Shown here piece by piece: positions 1 through 7,778 of a DNA stretch of 64,000 nucleotides; position 1 is the first letter of the stretch, and each line of letters begins with the position of its first letter. The position numbers were made by a program, and so were the translations under genes. The notes under the pieces are model-generated. The model was given only the letters and a program-made list of their open reading frames with translations. It was not told the origin of the DNA and searched no databases. This DNA is from Brevibacillus humidisoli (GTDB lineage: Bacteria; Bacillota; Bacilli; Brevibacillales; Brevibacillaceae), in assembly GCF_020923435.1 (NCBI RefSeq), contig NZ_CP087263.1, positions 1,259,970-1,323,969 of the forward strand, read 5' to 3'.

Positions 1-2
1 GT

Positions 3-143
3 ACCTACGTAAAGTCGCAGCTTGTGGCGCTTACCCGGGAGCGTGTCCAGCCTGATGATCTGGAACGGTTGTGCGACGGATGTTCATGGCTCTCCTACGG
101 CGTTTGCAAGACCGGCATCGCCAGATTGAAAGAAGAGGCTTGA
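3..143 (+). CDS. C-terminal end of a small Cys-motif protein (DUF1284-like), truncated by the window edge
   Basis: The reading frame enters from the left edge and runs 46 codons to a TGA at 141-143. It ends with a four-spaced cysteine pattern, CDGCSW...YGVC, typical of a small metal- or Fe-S-binding C-terminus. From memory this resembles the end of DUF1284 proteins, but the N-terminus is outside the window so the family cannot be confirmed. No function is assigned. It is followed by about 135 bp without an obvious terminator before the next gene. Confidence 0.5.
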   Translation, partial: TYVKSQLVALTRERVQPDDLERLCDGCSWLSYGVCKTGIARLKEEA

Positions 144-279
144 CGCGATAGGAACTGTACTTAGCGGAGCAAACGAGAGGAGTTGCAAATCATCCTCCAA
201 CCACCTTTGCAAAGTTTGAGACAGGGGGAAACGTTAGCCGCTTACCCGTCGTCAAACGGTGTGGAGTAGAGGAGGATGG

Positions 280-1590
280 ATGATGCGCAAAAGTCTGGTT
301 CGATTTGCTCAAGTAATCGTGTTATTTGTCATGGTAATCAATGCCGGGTGCTCCTTGCCTGTCGTACAGATGGAACAAGGCCAGGAGATGATAGGCGGAA
401 CAGGGGAGAAGGATGTCGAGCAGAGAAGTTCGCCCATAGCGGGAGACTCCGAGTCAGTTGCGTCCACTGCGTCAGCAGCATCGTCAGAATGGTCTGGAGC
501 CACTGAACGTTCAGAAGCGGCGAGGCAGAGCGCACAACAGCAGACGGAACCATCTGCCGGCGAGGAGAGCCACAGCGCTAACCATGCAACTGTCACCACA
601 GAGCAGACAGCCGAGCCGCCAGCGGTTGAGTTGGTCCCATACGAGGGACCGGTAGAGCATATTTTCTTTCATCCGTTGATTGCCTATCCTGAGCTTGCTT
701 TTGACCAAGACGCCATGTCCAAGGGGTATGACGATTGGTTCGTCACAGTAAGTGAATTTGAGAAAGTCATCGCCTCCCTCTATGAAAAGAACTACATCCT
801 GATTGATATCCATTCTCTGTACGAACGACAGACCGTAGAAGGGAAGCAGGTGCTCCAGGCGGCTCAACTCATGTTGCCAGAGGGGAAAAAACCGCTGATT
901 CTCTCCATCGATGACCTCAACTATTACGAATACATGCGGCAGAACGGAAATGCATACAAGCTGGTCCTCGATGCCCAGAACAAGATTGCGACCTATTCCC
1001 GAACTCCCGAGGGGCATGAGGAGATTGCTTATGACAACGAGATTATTCCGATCCTCGATCGATTTGTAGAGGAACACCCTGACTTTTCCCATCAAGGGGC
1101 AAAAGGGATTATCGCTCTGACAGGCTATGAAGGGGTCTTGGGCTATCGTACCAATCTGATTGATGCTCCCGATTACCAGCAGGTGAAGCAGGAAGTGATG
1201 AGCGTAATTCAGCGGCTAAAAGAAACGGGTTGGACTTTTGCCTCCCATGGGTATGGACACCTGGATGCCAATAAAGTGAGCTATCAGCGGCTGGTTGCCG
1301 ATACCGCACGATGGAAGCGGGAAGTAGAGCCGCTGCTTGGTCCTACTTCGGTTTACATCTATCCCTACGGGAGTCGGGTGGAAACCGGCAGCAAAAAGCA
1401 TCGCTATCTGATCGACGCTGGTTTCGATGTGCTTTGTTCAGTCGGCCCTGCTCCGTATCGCAAGCAAACGCCGGAAGTGCTGATGATGGATCGGCGTCAT
1501 ATCGATGGTCTTGCCTTCAAAACACAGCGCGATCGCCTGCTGCCGCTGTTCGATAGTGAGCAGATCCTCGATCCGATAAGACCCGAGTGA
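280..1590 (+). CDS. Lipoprotein with a polysaccharide-deacetylase-like (NodB-type) domain
   Basis: About 436 aa. The start at 280 (or the adjacent ATG at 283) is chosen because an AGAGGAGG ribosome site ends at 275; the longer GTG frame from 259 would include it. Residues 1-24 form a lipoprotein signal with lipobox NAGC (Cys24), so the protein is probably exported and lipid-anchored. Residues of roughly 30-120 are a Ser/Thr/Glu/Gln-rich linker. The rest resembles a NodB-type deacetylase: an SIDD acidic pair near residues 209-212, SHGYGH (His323, His327) as the metal-binding H-x3-H, and a YPYG motif later. The usual TFDDG is replaced by SIDDL, so activity and substrate (peptidoglycan or other polysaccharide) are uncertain. 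It converges on fdhD with about 20 bp between the stop codons. Confidence 0.75.
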   Translation: MMRKSLVRFAQVIVLFVMVINAGCSLPVVQMEQGQEMIGGTGEKDVEQRSSPIAGDSESVASTASAASSEWSGATERSEAARQSAQQQTEPSAGEESHSANHATVTTEQTAEPPAVELVPYEGPVEHIFFHPLIAYPELAFDQDAMSKGYDDWFVTVSEFEKVIASLYEKNYILIDIHSLYERQTVEGKQVLQAAQLMLPEGKKPLILSIDDLNYYEYMRQNGNAYKLVLDAQNKIATYSRTPEGHEEIAYDNEIIPILDRFVEEHPDFSHQGAKGIIALTGYEGVLGYRTNLIDAPDYQQVKQEVMSVIQRLKETGWTFASHGYGHLDANKVSYQRLVADTARWKREVEPLLGPTSVYIYPYGSRVETGSKKHRYLIDAGFDVLCSVGPAPYRKQTPEVLMMDRRHIDGLAFKTQRDRLLPLFDSEQILDPIRPE

Positions 1591-1610
1591 ACGATCCGCT
1601 GCTGTTCTGA

Positions 1611-2417
1611 TCATTTGTCTGTCGCCGTTACAACCCGTTCCGTTCCCGTGTACACATTCATTTTGCCATTGCGGACAAACCCAATTGCCGTAATCCCCAA
1701 TTCTTCGGCTAGTGTTAAGGCCAGATCAGTCGGTGCCGACTTGGAGATCAAGATCCCGGCACCGATTTTTGCTGCTTTCAGCAGGACTTCTGATGAGATG
1801 CGGCCGCTGAAAACCAGCAGTTTATCGGTCATTTCGACTTGATTTTGCAGGCAGTAGCCATAGATTTTATCCAGCGCGTTGTGGCGGCCAATGTCGGAAT
1901 AGCGGACAACGATGCCCTGAGTGGTGCACAGAGCGGCATTGTGTACACCGCCTGTACTCTGGTGAATCAGCGATCCCTGCTGCAGTTCATCCATTAGCCG
2001 CTGGCAGGCGTCAACGGTTACGAGCGCCTTGCTCTCAACTGGCTTTGCCGTACGGGCGTCACTGAAAAAATAAAAGGATTGCCGGCTTTTCCCACAGCAG
2101 GAGGTAATCCTTCGCTTTGCATAAAAACTTTGCTCCAGCTTCAGCTCGTACTGGAGGTCGGCATAGGCAAATCCCTTGTTGGTGTCAATCAATAATTGCT
2201 TTACGTCCTGATAGGAGCTAATCACTCCTTCCGACGCCAAGAAACCGATCACCATCTCTTCCAGATCATCAGGGGTACAAACGACAGTAGCAAATTCTTC
2301 GTCGTTGACAAAAATCGTCAACGGATACTCTACCGCAATCTCATCTTCCTCCAAAACCCAGACACCGTCATGGTATCTGGCAGTGGAATGGGTTGTCGTC
2401 GCTGATCGTACAGCCAT
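1611..2417 (-). CDS. fdhD: FdhD, formate dehydrogenase accessory sulfurtransferase
   Basis: 268 aa, full length. FdhD moves sulfur from a cysteine desulfurase to the molybdenum cofactor before insertion into formate-dehydrogenase-type enzymes. Visible family features are the YPLTIFVN start of the core, the CTPDDLEEMVIGFLASEG segment, the TSCCGKS cysteine motif (adjacent cysteines, where the E. coli protein has C-x2-C), TGGVHNAAL, SDIGRHNALDK and the SGRISSE / SKSAPTDLA region. It is transcribed away from the MFS carrier gene and shares a 361-bp intergenic region with it. A molybdoenzyme gene at 4769 and Mo-cofactor genes at 7155-9537 give it obvious clients and partners. Confidence 0.96.
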   Translation of the reverse strand: MAVRSATTTHSTARYHDGVWVLEEDEIAVEYPLTIFVNDEEFATVVCTPDDLEEMVIGFLASEGVISSYQDVKQLLIDTNKGFAYADLQYELKLEQSFYAKRRITSCCGKSRQSFYFFSDARTAKPVESKALVTVDACQRLMDELQQGSLIHQSTGGVHNAALCTTQGIVVRYSDIGRHNALDKIYGYCLQNQVEMTDKLLVFSGRISSEVLLKAAKIGAGILISKSAPTDLALTLAEELGITAIGFVRNGKMNVYTGTERVVTATDK

Positions 2418-2455
2418 CTCCCGATCCTCCTCACGTTCACAGCTAACTGCTCACC

Positions 2456-2485
2456 ATCTTAGCATACCTTGTCAAATCATCACAA
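2456..2485 (-). promoter_or_regulatory. Candidate sigma-A promoter for fdhD
   Basis: On the minus strand, TTGTGA (2480-2485) and TAAGAT (2456-2461) are 18 bp apart, and the -10 is preceded by TGC (extended -10). It lies 39 bp upstream of the fdhD start. A 5-3-5 inverted repeat (CACAA AAA TTGTG, 2481-2493) overlaps the -35 and could be an operator. Pattern match only. Confidence 0.45.
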
Positions 2486-2501
2486 AAATTGTGCAAACTT
2501 G

Positions 2502-2530
2502 TTGCGATGAATGCGTTTTCATGATAGTAT
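2502..2530 (+). promoter_or_regulatory. Candidate sigma-A promoter for the MFS carrier gene
   Basis: TTGCGA (2502-2507) and TAGTAT (2525-2530) with 17-bp spacing. It would give a leader of about 240 nt containing the palindrome at 2548, the conserved hairpin at 2644 and the terminator at 2676, before the coding region at 2779. Pattern match only; both hexamers are imperfect. Confidence 0.35.
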
Positions 2531-2547
2531 ACTGCATGAACGGTTTG

Positions 2548-2565
2548 TGTCACAATATTGTTACA
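2548..2565. promoter_or_regulatory. 18-bp near-perfect palindrome, candidate operator
   Basis: The half-sites TGTcACAAT and ATTGTtACA are complementary at 8 of 9 positions. It lies between the divergent fdhD and MFS promoters, about 18 bp downstream of the plus-strand -10, a position suited to repressor binding. It resembles a GlnR/TnrA site (TGTNA-N7-TNACA) but its spacer is one base too long, so I do not assign a regulator. Confidence 0.4.
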
Positions 2566-2643
2566 TATTTAGCCGAATGGCCTTGACACGGAATAGCGCT
2601 CCTGTTCCCGGTCACGGCATTGCACGGCATACCGACTTGTGTA

Positions 2644-2678
2644 GTTGATGCTTGGTAGCGATCCTGCTAAAGATTAAC
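2644..2678 (+). ncRNA. Conserved leader hairpin, copy 1 (candidate antiterminator)
   Basis: The RNA can fold as GTTGAT / one-base bulge / CTT / GG bulge / TAGC, a six-base loop GATCCT, then GCTA / AAG / ATTAAC. That is 13 pairs with one G-U. Copy 2 (4591-4625) is identical except the single-base bulge (G versus A) and one loop base (T versus C), so all paired bases are the same. The final AAC (2676-2678) is also the start of the terminator stem that follows, so the two structures exclude each other. It lies about 100 nt upstream of the MFS carrier gene. Sequence and pairing are seen directly; the regulatory role is inferred. Confidence 0.65.
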
Positions 2679-2746
2679 TGCCGCATATCTCAATGATGGG
2701 ACAAATGTATGTCCTTCTTGGGAGATTTGCGGCAGTTTTCTTTTTT
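2676..2746 (+). terminator. Intrinsic terminator in the leader of the MFS carrier gene
   Basis: AACTGCCGC (2676-2684) pairs with GCGGCAGTT (2729-2737), and the stem continues inward with ATCTC/GAGAT and an inner GGACA/TGTCC hairpin. It runs into a U-rich tract to 2746. It sits 32 bp before the MFS coding region, so it is a leader attenuator, not the end of an upstream gene, since the upstream gene fdhD is divergent. Confidence 0.75.
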
Positions 2747-2778
2747 ACACAAAATCGACAGAAGGGGATGAATCAGAG

Positions 2779-4044
2779 ATGCAGACACACAAAAACCGCT
2801 GGCTCATCGCAGCAGCAGCAGTGGGAATCCACATCTCGATTGGTTCGGTGTACGCATGGAGCGTATTTACCAAGCCACTGATGAATCAGTTTAACTGGGG
2901 GTTGCAGGAAGTATCCCTGACCTTCAGCATCGCTATCTTGTTTCTCGGCCTTTCTGCCGCCTTTTTGGGCCACTACGTGGAGCGGCATGGTCCTCGCAAA
3001 GCGGGAACATTGGCTTCGATCTTTTTCGGGTTGGGCATCGCGGGCTCAGGTCTAGCCGTCAGTTTGGAATCTATTTATCTGTTGTATCTGTTCTACGGCG
3101 TACTGGGCGGCATCGGACTTGGGGTCGGGTACATCACACCTGTTTCTACACTGGTCAAATGGTTTCCTGACAGGCGCGGACTGGCTACCGGGCTTGCGAT
3201 TATGGGCTTTGGTTTCGCCTCGTTGATCAGCAGTCCGATCATGGCCCGATTGATCGATAGCGTCGGGATCGCCGGCACCTTTTACATCCTGGGCGCGGTC
3301 TATTTCCTGCTGATGTTTGGTTCTTCCCAGTATCTCGCACCACCGGCCGAGGGATGGCTGCCTGCCGGTTACAAGGCCAAGCTGGATGCCGGCCAGAAAA
3401 AACCGGTAACCGACTTGTCCCAGCTGACTGCCAATGAAGCGGTGAAGACACTGCGTTTCTACTGGCTCTGGTTAATGCTCTTCATCAATGTCACTTGCGG
3501 GATTGCTGTCATCTCCGTTGCCTCCCCGATGGCCCAAGAGATTGCGGGTATGACACCGCTGGCGGCCGCTACCATGGTTGGATTGATGGGGCTGTTCAAC
3601 GGTTTGGGTCGAATCGGTTGGGCCTCGCTGTCCGACTATATCGGCAGACCAAATACGTATACCGCCTTTTTCATTATTCAGGTGATTGCTTTCTTCCTGC
3701 TGCCGACTGTCACTCAAGCACTGCTGTTCCAACTGATTGTCTTCTTGATTCTGACCTGCTACGGTGGCGGCTTTGCCTCCATTCCCGCCTACATCGGCGA
3801 CCTGTTTGGCACCAAGCAGCTAGGGGCGATTCACGGTTATATCCTGACGGCTTGGGCGGCTGCCGGACTGGCCGGACCGATCCTGGCTAGTTGGGTGCGT
3901 GAGACCACGAACAGCTATACGGCAACACTCTACATCTTTGCCGGGATGTTCGTGATCGCTTTGATCGTCTCGCTGCTGATTCGATTGGATATCCGAAAGC
4001 TGCAGGCGATTAACGAGCAGAGACAGATGGATCTGGCTGGCTGA
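2779..4044 (+). CDS. OFA-type major facilitator (oxalate/formate or related monocarboxylate carrier)
   Basis: 421 aa, twelve predicted membrane spans with a central cytoplasmic loop near residues 190-230. The opening (HISIGSVYAWSVFTKPL) and the segment GLGVGYITPVSTLVKWFPDRRGLATG match what I know of the OFA family, which includes the oxalate:formate antiporter OxlT and lactate-type carriers. The substrate is not shown by sequence, but fdhD and a formate-dehydrogenase-like enzyme beside it favour formate, oxalate or a similar acid. The start follows AGAAGGGG with about 11 bp spacing; an ATG at 2768 is in another frame. The leader carries a hairpin/terminator pair. Confidence 0.88.
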   Translation: MQTHKNRWLIAAAAVGIHISIGSVYAWSVFTKPLMNQFNWGLQEVSLTFSIAILFLGLSAAFLGHYVERHGPRKAGTLASIFFGLGIAGSGLAVSLESIYLLYLFYGVLGGIGLGVGYITPVSTLVKWFPDRRGLATGLAIMGFGFASLISSPIMARLIDSVGIAGTFYILGAVYFLLMFGSSQYLAPPAEGWLPAGYKAKLDAGQKKPVTDLSQLTANEAVKTLRFYWLWLMLFINVTCGIAVISVASPMAQEIAGMTPLAAATMVGLMGLFNGLGRIGWASLSDYIGRPNTYTAFFIIQVIAFFLLPTVTQALLFQLIVFLILTCYGGGFASIPAYIGDLFGTKQLGAIHGYILTAWAAAGLAGPILASWVRETTNSYTATLYIFAGMFVIALIVSLLIRLDIRKLQAINEQRQMDLAG

Positions 4045-4063
4045 TCGATCTGAAGCGGGCTCA

Positions 4064-4092
4064 TTGCTAAACGCTGCAGCCAGTGATACAAT
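4064..4092 (+). promoter_or_regulatory. Candidate sigma-A promoter for the DUF2294 gene
   Basis: TTGCTA (4064-4069) and TACAAT (4087-4092), 17-bp spacing, starting 20 bp after the MFS stop codon. A transcript from here would include the DUF2294 gene and then run into the second hairpin/terminator leader before the molybdoenzyme gene. Pattern match only. Confidence 0.45.
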
Positions 4093-4147
4093 ATTTGTAC
4101 GACTTCGACCAATGTGAGAATTTCGCGGTTAAAGGATTGTATCGGAA

Positions 4148-4519
4148 ATGAACAAATACGAAGCGGAGTTTAGCAACCTCGTCCGCGCCTTCCGCAAGCG
4201 CCACATGGGCAAAGGACCCAGCAAAATCAACACTACCTTTTGCAAGCACTGGGCCATCTGCGAGATGGAAGGAAATCTCTCGCCAGTGGAAAAATTTATC
4301 GCCAGCGCAGATGAAGGCAAACAGATGCTGCGAGCGGCGAGAACGGAAATGGTCAAAGAAATGTATAAAAAGAATCGTCCTGTCGAAATGGAGGCGTTTC
4401 TGGGGGCAAACTTGATCGACTTGTTTGTTGACATTGATATCGAACGCGATTTTGGCATGTCGATCTTTGTCTTCGATGAAAATATAGAAGAGAAGTTTTG
4501 CCAAGAAAAAGGAAAATAG
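4148..4519 (+). CDS. DUF2294-family protein
   Basis: 123 aa, soluble, no signal or membrane segment. The pattern GKGPSKI...LSPVEKFIASADEGKQMLRAARTE followed by a C-terminal VDIDIERDFGMSIFVFDEN matches the DUF2294 family as I know it (B. subtilis YbcI is a relative). The biochemical function is unknown. It lies between the carrier gene and the molybdoenzyme gene and has its own candidate promoter, so it belongs to the formate/molybdenum module by position. No strong ribosome site is visible before the ATG; AAAGGA is about 12 bp upstream. Confidence 0.8.
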   Translation: MNKYEAEFSNLVRAFRKRHMGKGPSKINTTFCKHWAICEMEGNLSPVEKFIASADEGKQMLRAARTEMVKEMYKKNRPVEMEAFLGANLIDLFVDIDIERDFGMSIFVFDENIEEKFCQEKGK

Positions 4520-4590
4520 GTTTCCCGTGACCCTTCCCCGGCAGCGCACCTGCTTGAGGGCAGCCATGAAGAAACCAACAATGCCGCGAA

Positions 4591-4625
4591 GTTGATACTT
4601 GGTAGCGACCCTGCTAAAGATTAAC
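4591..4625 (+). ncRNA. Conserved leader hairpin, copy 2 (candidate antiterminator)
   Basis: Same 35-nt element as at 2644-2678, with 33 of 35 bases identical: GTTGAT, A bulge, CTT, GG bulge, TAGC, loop GACCCT, GCTA, AAG, ATTAAC. The final AAC (4623-4625) is shared with the first bases of the following terminator stem. The sequence on either side is not conserved with copy 1, so conservation stops at the hairpin boundaries. It precedes the molybdoenzyme gene by about 145 nt. Confidence 0.65.
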
Positions 4626-4680
4626 CACCGTGATCTCTTCTTTTCCGCCAGGAGAAAAGACGATTTCGCGGTGGTTTTTT
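4623..4680 (+). terminator. Intrinsic terminator in the leader of the molybdoenzyme gene
   Basis: AACCACCG (4623-4630) pairs with CGGTGGTT (4669-4676), an inner TCTTTTC/GAAAAGA arm extends the structure, and a T-tract runs to 4680. Apart from the shared AAC its stem differs from that of the terminator at 2676-2746. It could also end the DUF2294 transcript, but overlap with the conserved hairpin argues for an attenuator. Confidence 0.75.
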
Positions 4681-4768
4681 CATTGTTGGGTGCAGTTTGC
4701 TTCCATCTCGACAACGTATCCCTCCGTAATGCCGTAGAGAGAAAACAACCAAAACGAGGAGTGTTTGT

Positions 4769-7120
4769 ATGGGAAAGACAAAGCATACAGGGCCAATCAA
4801 ACTGGATACCTCTTGGAAACCGTCGTTGTGGGCCGGTCTGATGCCGATGGGGCTGGGCAAAGTGAAACCGCATCACATCCGCGATTCGATGAAAGTGGTA
4901 TACGAGAATCGGGACAATCTGTCGTACGCGTGGCGAATTCTCACGCAGGGAGTGTGTGACGGGTGCGCCTTGGGTGTATCAGGGTTGAGAGATCAGACGT
5001 TGACAGGGCCTCATCTCTGTACCACTCGGTTGAACGTATTGCGCTTAAATACAATGCCTGCGATCGATCCCAAATGGCTAGAAGACGTAGATGAGTTGCG
5101 CAAACTGGACAGTACCCAACTGCGTAAACTGGGGCGCATCCCCTACCCACTGTCACGCAAGCCGGGCGAGAAGGGATTTCGGCGGATTACCTGGGACGAA
5201 GCGCTCGATCGGATCGCAAGCAAGATCAAGTCAATAGATCCCAAGCAGCTCGCCTTTTATCTCACCTCCCGCGGCATAACCAATGAAGTTTATTACGTTG
5301 CCGCCAAAGTGGCTCGTTTTCTCGGGACCAACAATGTCGACAACGCTTCCCGCATCTGCCATTCACCCAGCAAGACAGCACTGAAGCGATCACTGGGGAT
5401 TGGAGCGTCCAGTTGCAACTACAAAGACTGGATCGGCACTGATGTATTGGTGTTCTGGGGGTCCGTCGCGGCCAACAATCAACCAGTTTCCACCAAGTAC
5501 ATGTATGCGGCCAAGAAAGCAGGCACCAAGATTATCATGATTAATCCGTATCGCGAACCGGCGATGGAGAACTATTGGATTCCTTCGATCGCGGAAAGTG
5601 CCTTATTCGGGACGAAGATTGTCGATGACGTCTACCAGGTGAACATCGGCGGTGACATCGCCTTTATGAACGGGGTGATGAAGCACTGGTTCGAGATGGA
5701 GGAGCGCCAGCCGGGGTCAGCCATCGATCGGAGCTTCGTCGAGGCGCATACCAACGGATTGGAGGAGCTGAGGGCTCATGTGCTGAAGTATGATTGGCAG
5801 ACTTTGGAGGACTCGTCTGGTCTTTCTCGGCAGCGGATGGCCCAGTTTGCTGAACTGTTGGCCGAAGCAAAGGCGGGTGTGTTCGTCTGGAGCATGGGTT
5901 TGACACAGCATCGCTTCGGAACGGACAACGTATCACAGGTTGCCAACCTCGCCATGCTGCGCGGCTTTATCGGTCGGGAGCATTGCGGTGTGATGCCGAT
6001 TCGCGGTCACAGCGGGGTGCAGGGAACAGGTGAAATGGGAGCAGAACCGATGTCGCTGCCGGGAGGTGTGCCGTTGGACGAAGAGAACATCGCACGAATG
6101 GAAAAAGTATGGCAGTTTACGATTCCGCGTTGGCAGGGAGATATCGTCGGTGTCTCCCTGGAAAATGCTTTGCTTCCAGATGATCATGAGCGAAAAACCC
6201 GGCTGTTTTATACGAGTGGCGGCAACTTTCTGGAAACCATGCCTGACCCAGTATTCGTCAAATCGTGTCTGGAAAACGTGGAATTGCGTGTCCATCAGGA
6301 TATCATTCTAAATACCTCTACGCTGGCAGATGCCAAGGAGGAAGTGATCGTCCTGCCAGCGATGACGCGCTATGAGCAGCCAGGTGGAGGTACCTCTACG
6401 AGCACCGAGCGGATGGTGTATTTCAGCCCAGAGATCGAAGGACCACGCATTGCAGAGGCTCGTTCGGAATGGGAGATATACATTGATTTGGCTTCCCGGG
6501 TCGATCCCGAGCGGAAGCATCTGATTTCGTTTGCCGACGCGCAGGCGATCCGCGAAGAAATCGCCATTGCCAACCCCAACTACGACGGCATTCAGCACTT
6601 GAAGAAGCGTGGCGACGTGTTTCAGTGGGGGGGGGCTTGGCTGTGTGAAGGAGGGATTTGTCCGACGCCGGACGGACGCGGCAACCTGCTCTCGATCGAA
6701 CTGCCGGAGTTGCGCAAATCAGAAGGGCAGTTCTATGTGACCACTCGGCGGGGCAAACAGTTTAATTCGATGATTTACAGCGAAACAGATCCGTTCAATG
6801 CGGCTGATCGTTATGATGTGCTGATCCATCCGTCCGATGCGGCTAGTCTGGAGATCCGCGACAACGAACCGATCGTGGTGTACAATAAATATGGAACGTT
6901 TAAGGGACGTGCCAAGTATGCCGATACAAAACAGGGCAACCTGCAAGTATATTGGCCGGAAGGGAATGTATTGATTCCCAAAGGTGTGTATGAGGAGTAT
7001 GCGGGTATCCCGGAGTACAACACGACGGTGATTGTCGAAAAGGCAGAAACCTATCACGCTCATAAAGACACAAAATACGTAGAGAAGCGTATTGAGGAAC
7101 TGGAAATGGAGATCAGTTGA
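4769..7120 (+). CDS. FdhF/YdeP-family molybdopterin oxidoreductase (formate-dehydrogenase-like)
   Basis: 783 aa, soluble. The N-terminus has GVCDGCALGVSG (Cys63, Cys66) and HLCTTRL (Cys84), typical of the YdeP-like branch and not the longer four-cysteine [4Fe-4S] domain of classic FdhF. Then come the bis-MGD-binding core and NASRICHSP, whose Cys197 is the likely Mo ligand (no selenocysteine codon). GHSGVQGTGEMG and the C-terminal MopB-CT-like beta-barrel (DRYDVLIHPSDA onward) complete the fold. Activity is inferred as formate oxidation or a related reaction; YdeP itself is linked to acid resistance and its substrate is not settled. The start follows GAGGAG. A run of nine G at 6627-6635 lies in codons 620-623. 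mobA follows by 34 bp. Confidence 0.88.
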   Translation: MGKTKHTGPIKLDTSWKPSLWAGLMPMGLGKVKPHHIRDSMKVVYENRDNLSYAWRILTQGVCDGCALGVSGLRDQTLTGPHLCTTRLNVLRLNTMPAIDPKWLEDVDELRKLDSTQLRKLGRIPYPLSRKPGEKGFRRITWDEALDRIASKIKSIDPKQLAFYLTSRGITNEVYYVAAKVARFLGTNNVDNASRICHSPSKTALKRSLGIGASSCNYKDWIGTDVLVFWGSVAANNQPVSTKYMYAAKKAGTKIIMINPYREPAMENYWIPSIAESALFGTKIVDDVYQVNIGGDIAFMNGVMKHWFEMEERQPGSAIDRSFVEAHTNGLEELRAHVLKYDWQTLEDSSGLSRQRMAQFAELLAEAKAGVFVWSMGLTQHRFGTDNVSQVANLAMLRGFIGREHCGVMPIRGHSGVQGTGEMGAEPMSLPGGVPLDEENIARMEKVWQFTIPRWQGDIVGVSLENALLPDDHERKTRLFYTSGGNFLETMPDPVFVKSCLENVELRVHQDIILNTSTLADAKEEVIVLPAMTRYEQPGGGTSTSTERMVYFSPEIEGPRIAEARSEWEIYIDLASRVDPERKHLISFADAQAIREEIAIANPNYDGIQHLKKRGDVFQWGGAWLCEGGICPTPDGRGNLLSIELPELRKSEGQFYVTTRRGKQFNSMIYSETDPFNAADRYDVLIHPSDAASLEIRDNEPIVVYNKYGTFKGRAKYADTKQGNLQVYWPEGNVLIPKGVYEEYAGIPEYNTTVIVEKAETYHAHKDTKYVEKRIEELEMEIS
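6627..6635 (+). repeat. Nine-G homopolymer inside the molybdoenzyme gene
   Basis: Nine consecutive G encode part of Trp620-Gly621-Gly622-Ala623. With nine G the gene is open to its natural end. Runs of this length are prone to slippage, so loss or gain of one base would truncate the C-terminal domain. Confidence 0.9.
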
Positions 7121-7154
7121 TTAGTCAGCTGCAGAAAAAGGGGAGAACCAGAGG

Positions 7155-7778
7155 ATGAGCAAACGATCAGTGTGCGGTGTCATTCTCGCCGGCGGTGCCA
7201 GCCGTCGCATGGGGACTCCGAAAGAAATGCTGGACTGGGGCGGACAACCGCTGATCCTCCATCTCGTCAAGAGCGTACTGGCGGCGGAGATCCCCTGTCT
7301 GGTGATTGCCAACCAGCAAGCACGGCTGCCGGTTGACACCTTCAAAGAGATGGGTGTTCAGTTGTCAGCAGATATCGTTTTTTCCAGTGGTCCGATCAGC
7401 GGTTTCTGCACGGCGTTCAGGCTTCGCCGTGAGGAAGTGCTGCTCTTTCTCTCTTGTGATCTTCCCTTTGTCGATCAGGCTCAAATCGATTTGCTGCTGG
7501 CGAAAACGGAGCAGCTTAATTGCTGGGACGCAGTGGTTCCAGAAACAGAGGGGCGCATGCAGCCCCTTTTTGCGCTTTATCATAGAAGAACACAAGACAT
7601 GTGGGAGGAAGCCCATCATTCCGGTGCTCTACGTATCACACGAGTAGTGGAGAAACTGCGTGTCAACATGCTGCCTGAGGGATACCTCGATTATTGGACG
7701 ACGTTTAACATGAATACTCCGGAAGAGTATCGACATGCGCTGCAGGAAAGGAAGAGAAGAGATGCGCTTTCATCGTGA
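7155..7778 (+). CDS. mobA: MobA, molybdenum cofactor guanylyltransferase
   Basis: 207 aa, full length. MobA links GMP from GTP to molybdopterin to give the MGD cofactor used by DMSO-reductase-family enzymes such as the one encoded just upstream. The nucleotide-binding signature LAGGASRRMG is at residues 11-20, and the CDLPF motif contains the metal-binding Asp. The end of the gene overlaps the moeA start by 17 bp, so the two are translationally linked. A GGGGAG/AGAGG site precedes the ATG. Confidence 0.95.
   Translation: MSKRSVCGVILAGGASRRMGTPKEMLDWGGQPLILHLVKSVLAAEIPCLVIANQQARLPVDTFKEMGVQLSADIVFSSGPISGFCTAFRLRREEVLLFLSCDLPFVDQAQIDLLLAKTEQLNCWDAVVPETEGRMQPLFALYHRRTQDMWEEAHHSGALRITRVVEKLRVNMLPEGYLDYWTTFNMNTPEEYRHALQERKRRDALSS

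Noticed and set aside
2548-2565. GlnR/TnrA binding site
   Set aside because: The spacer between TGTNA and TNACA is eight bases, and seven are required.
2644-2678. ANTAR target, BglG-type RAT or Moco riboswitch identity for the repeated hairpin
   Set aside because: It has one hairpin, not two with A1/G4 hexaloops; it does not match the RAT sequence; and it is far too short for the Moco riboswitch.
4067-4876. 269-aa open frame on the minus strand across DUF2294 and the hairpin leader
   Set aside because: It lies antisense to the DUF2294 gene and the leader hairpins and terminator, has no ribosome site, and has an atypical composition rich in Phe, His and Arg.
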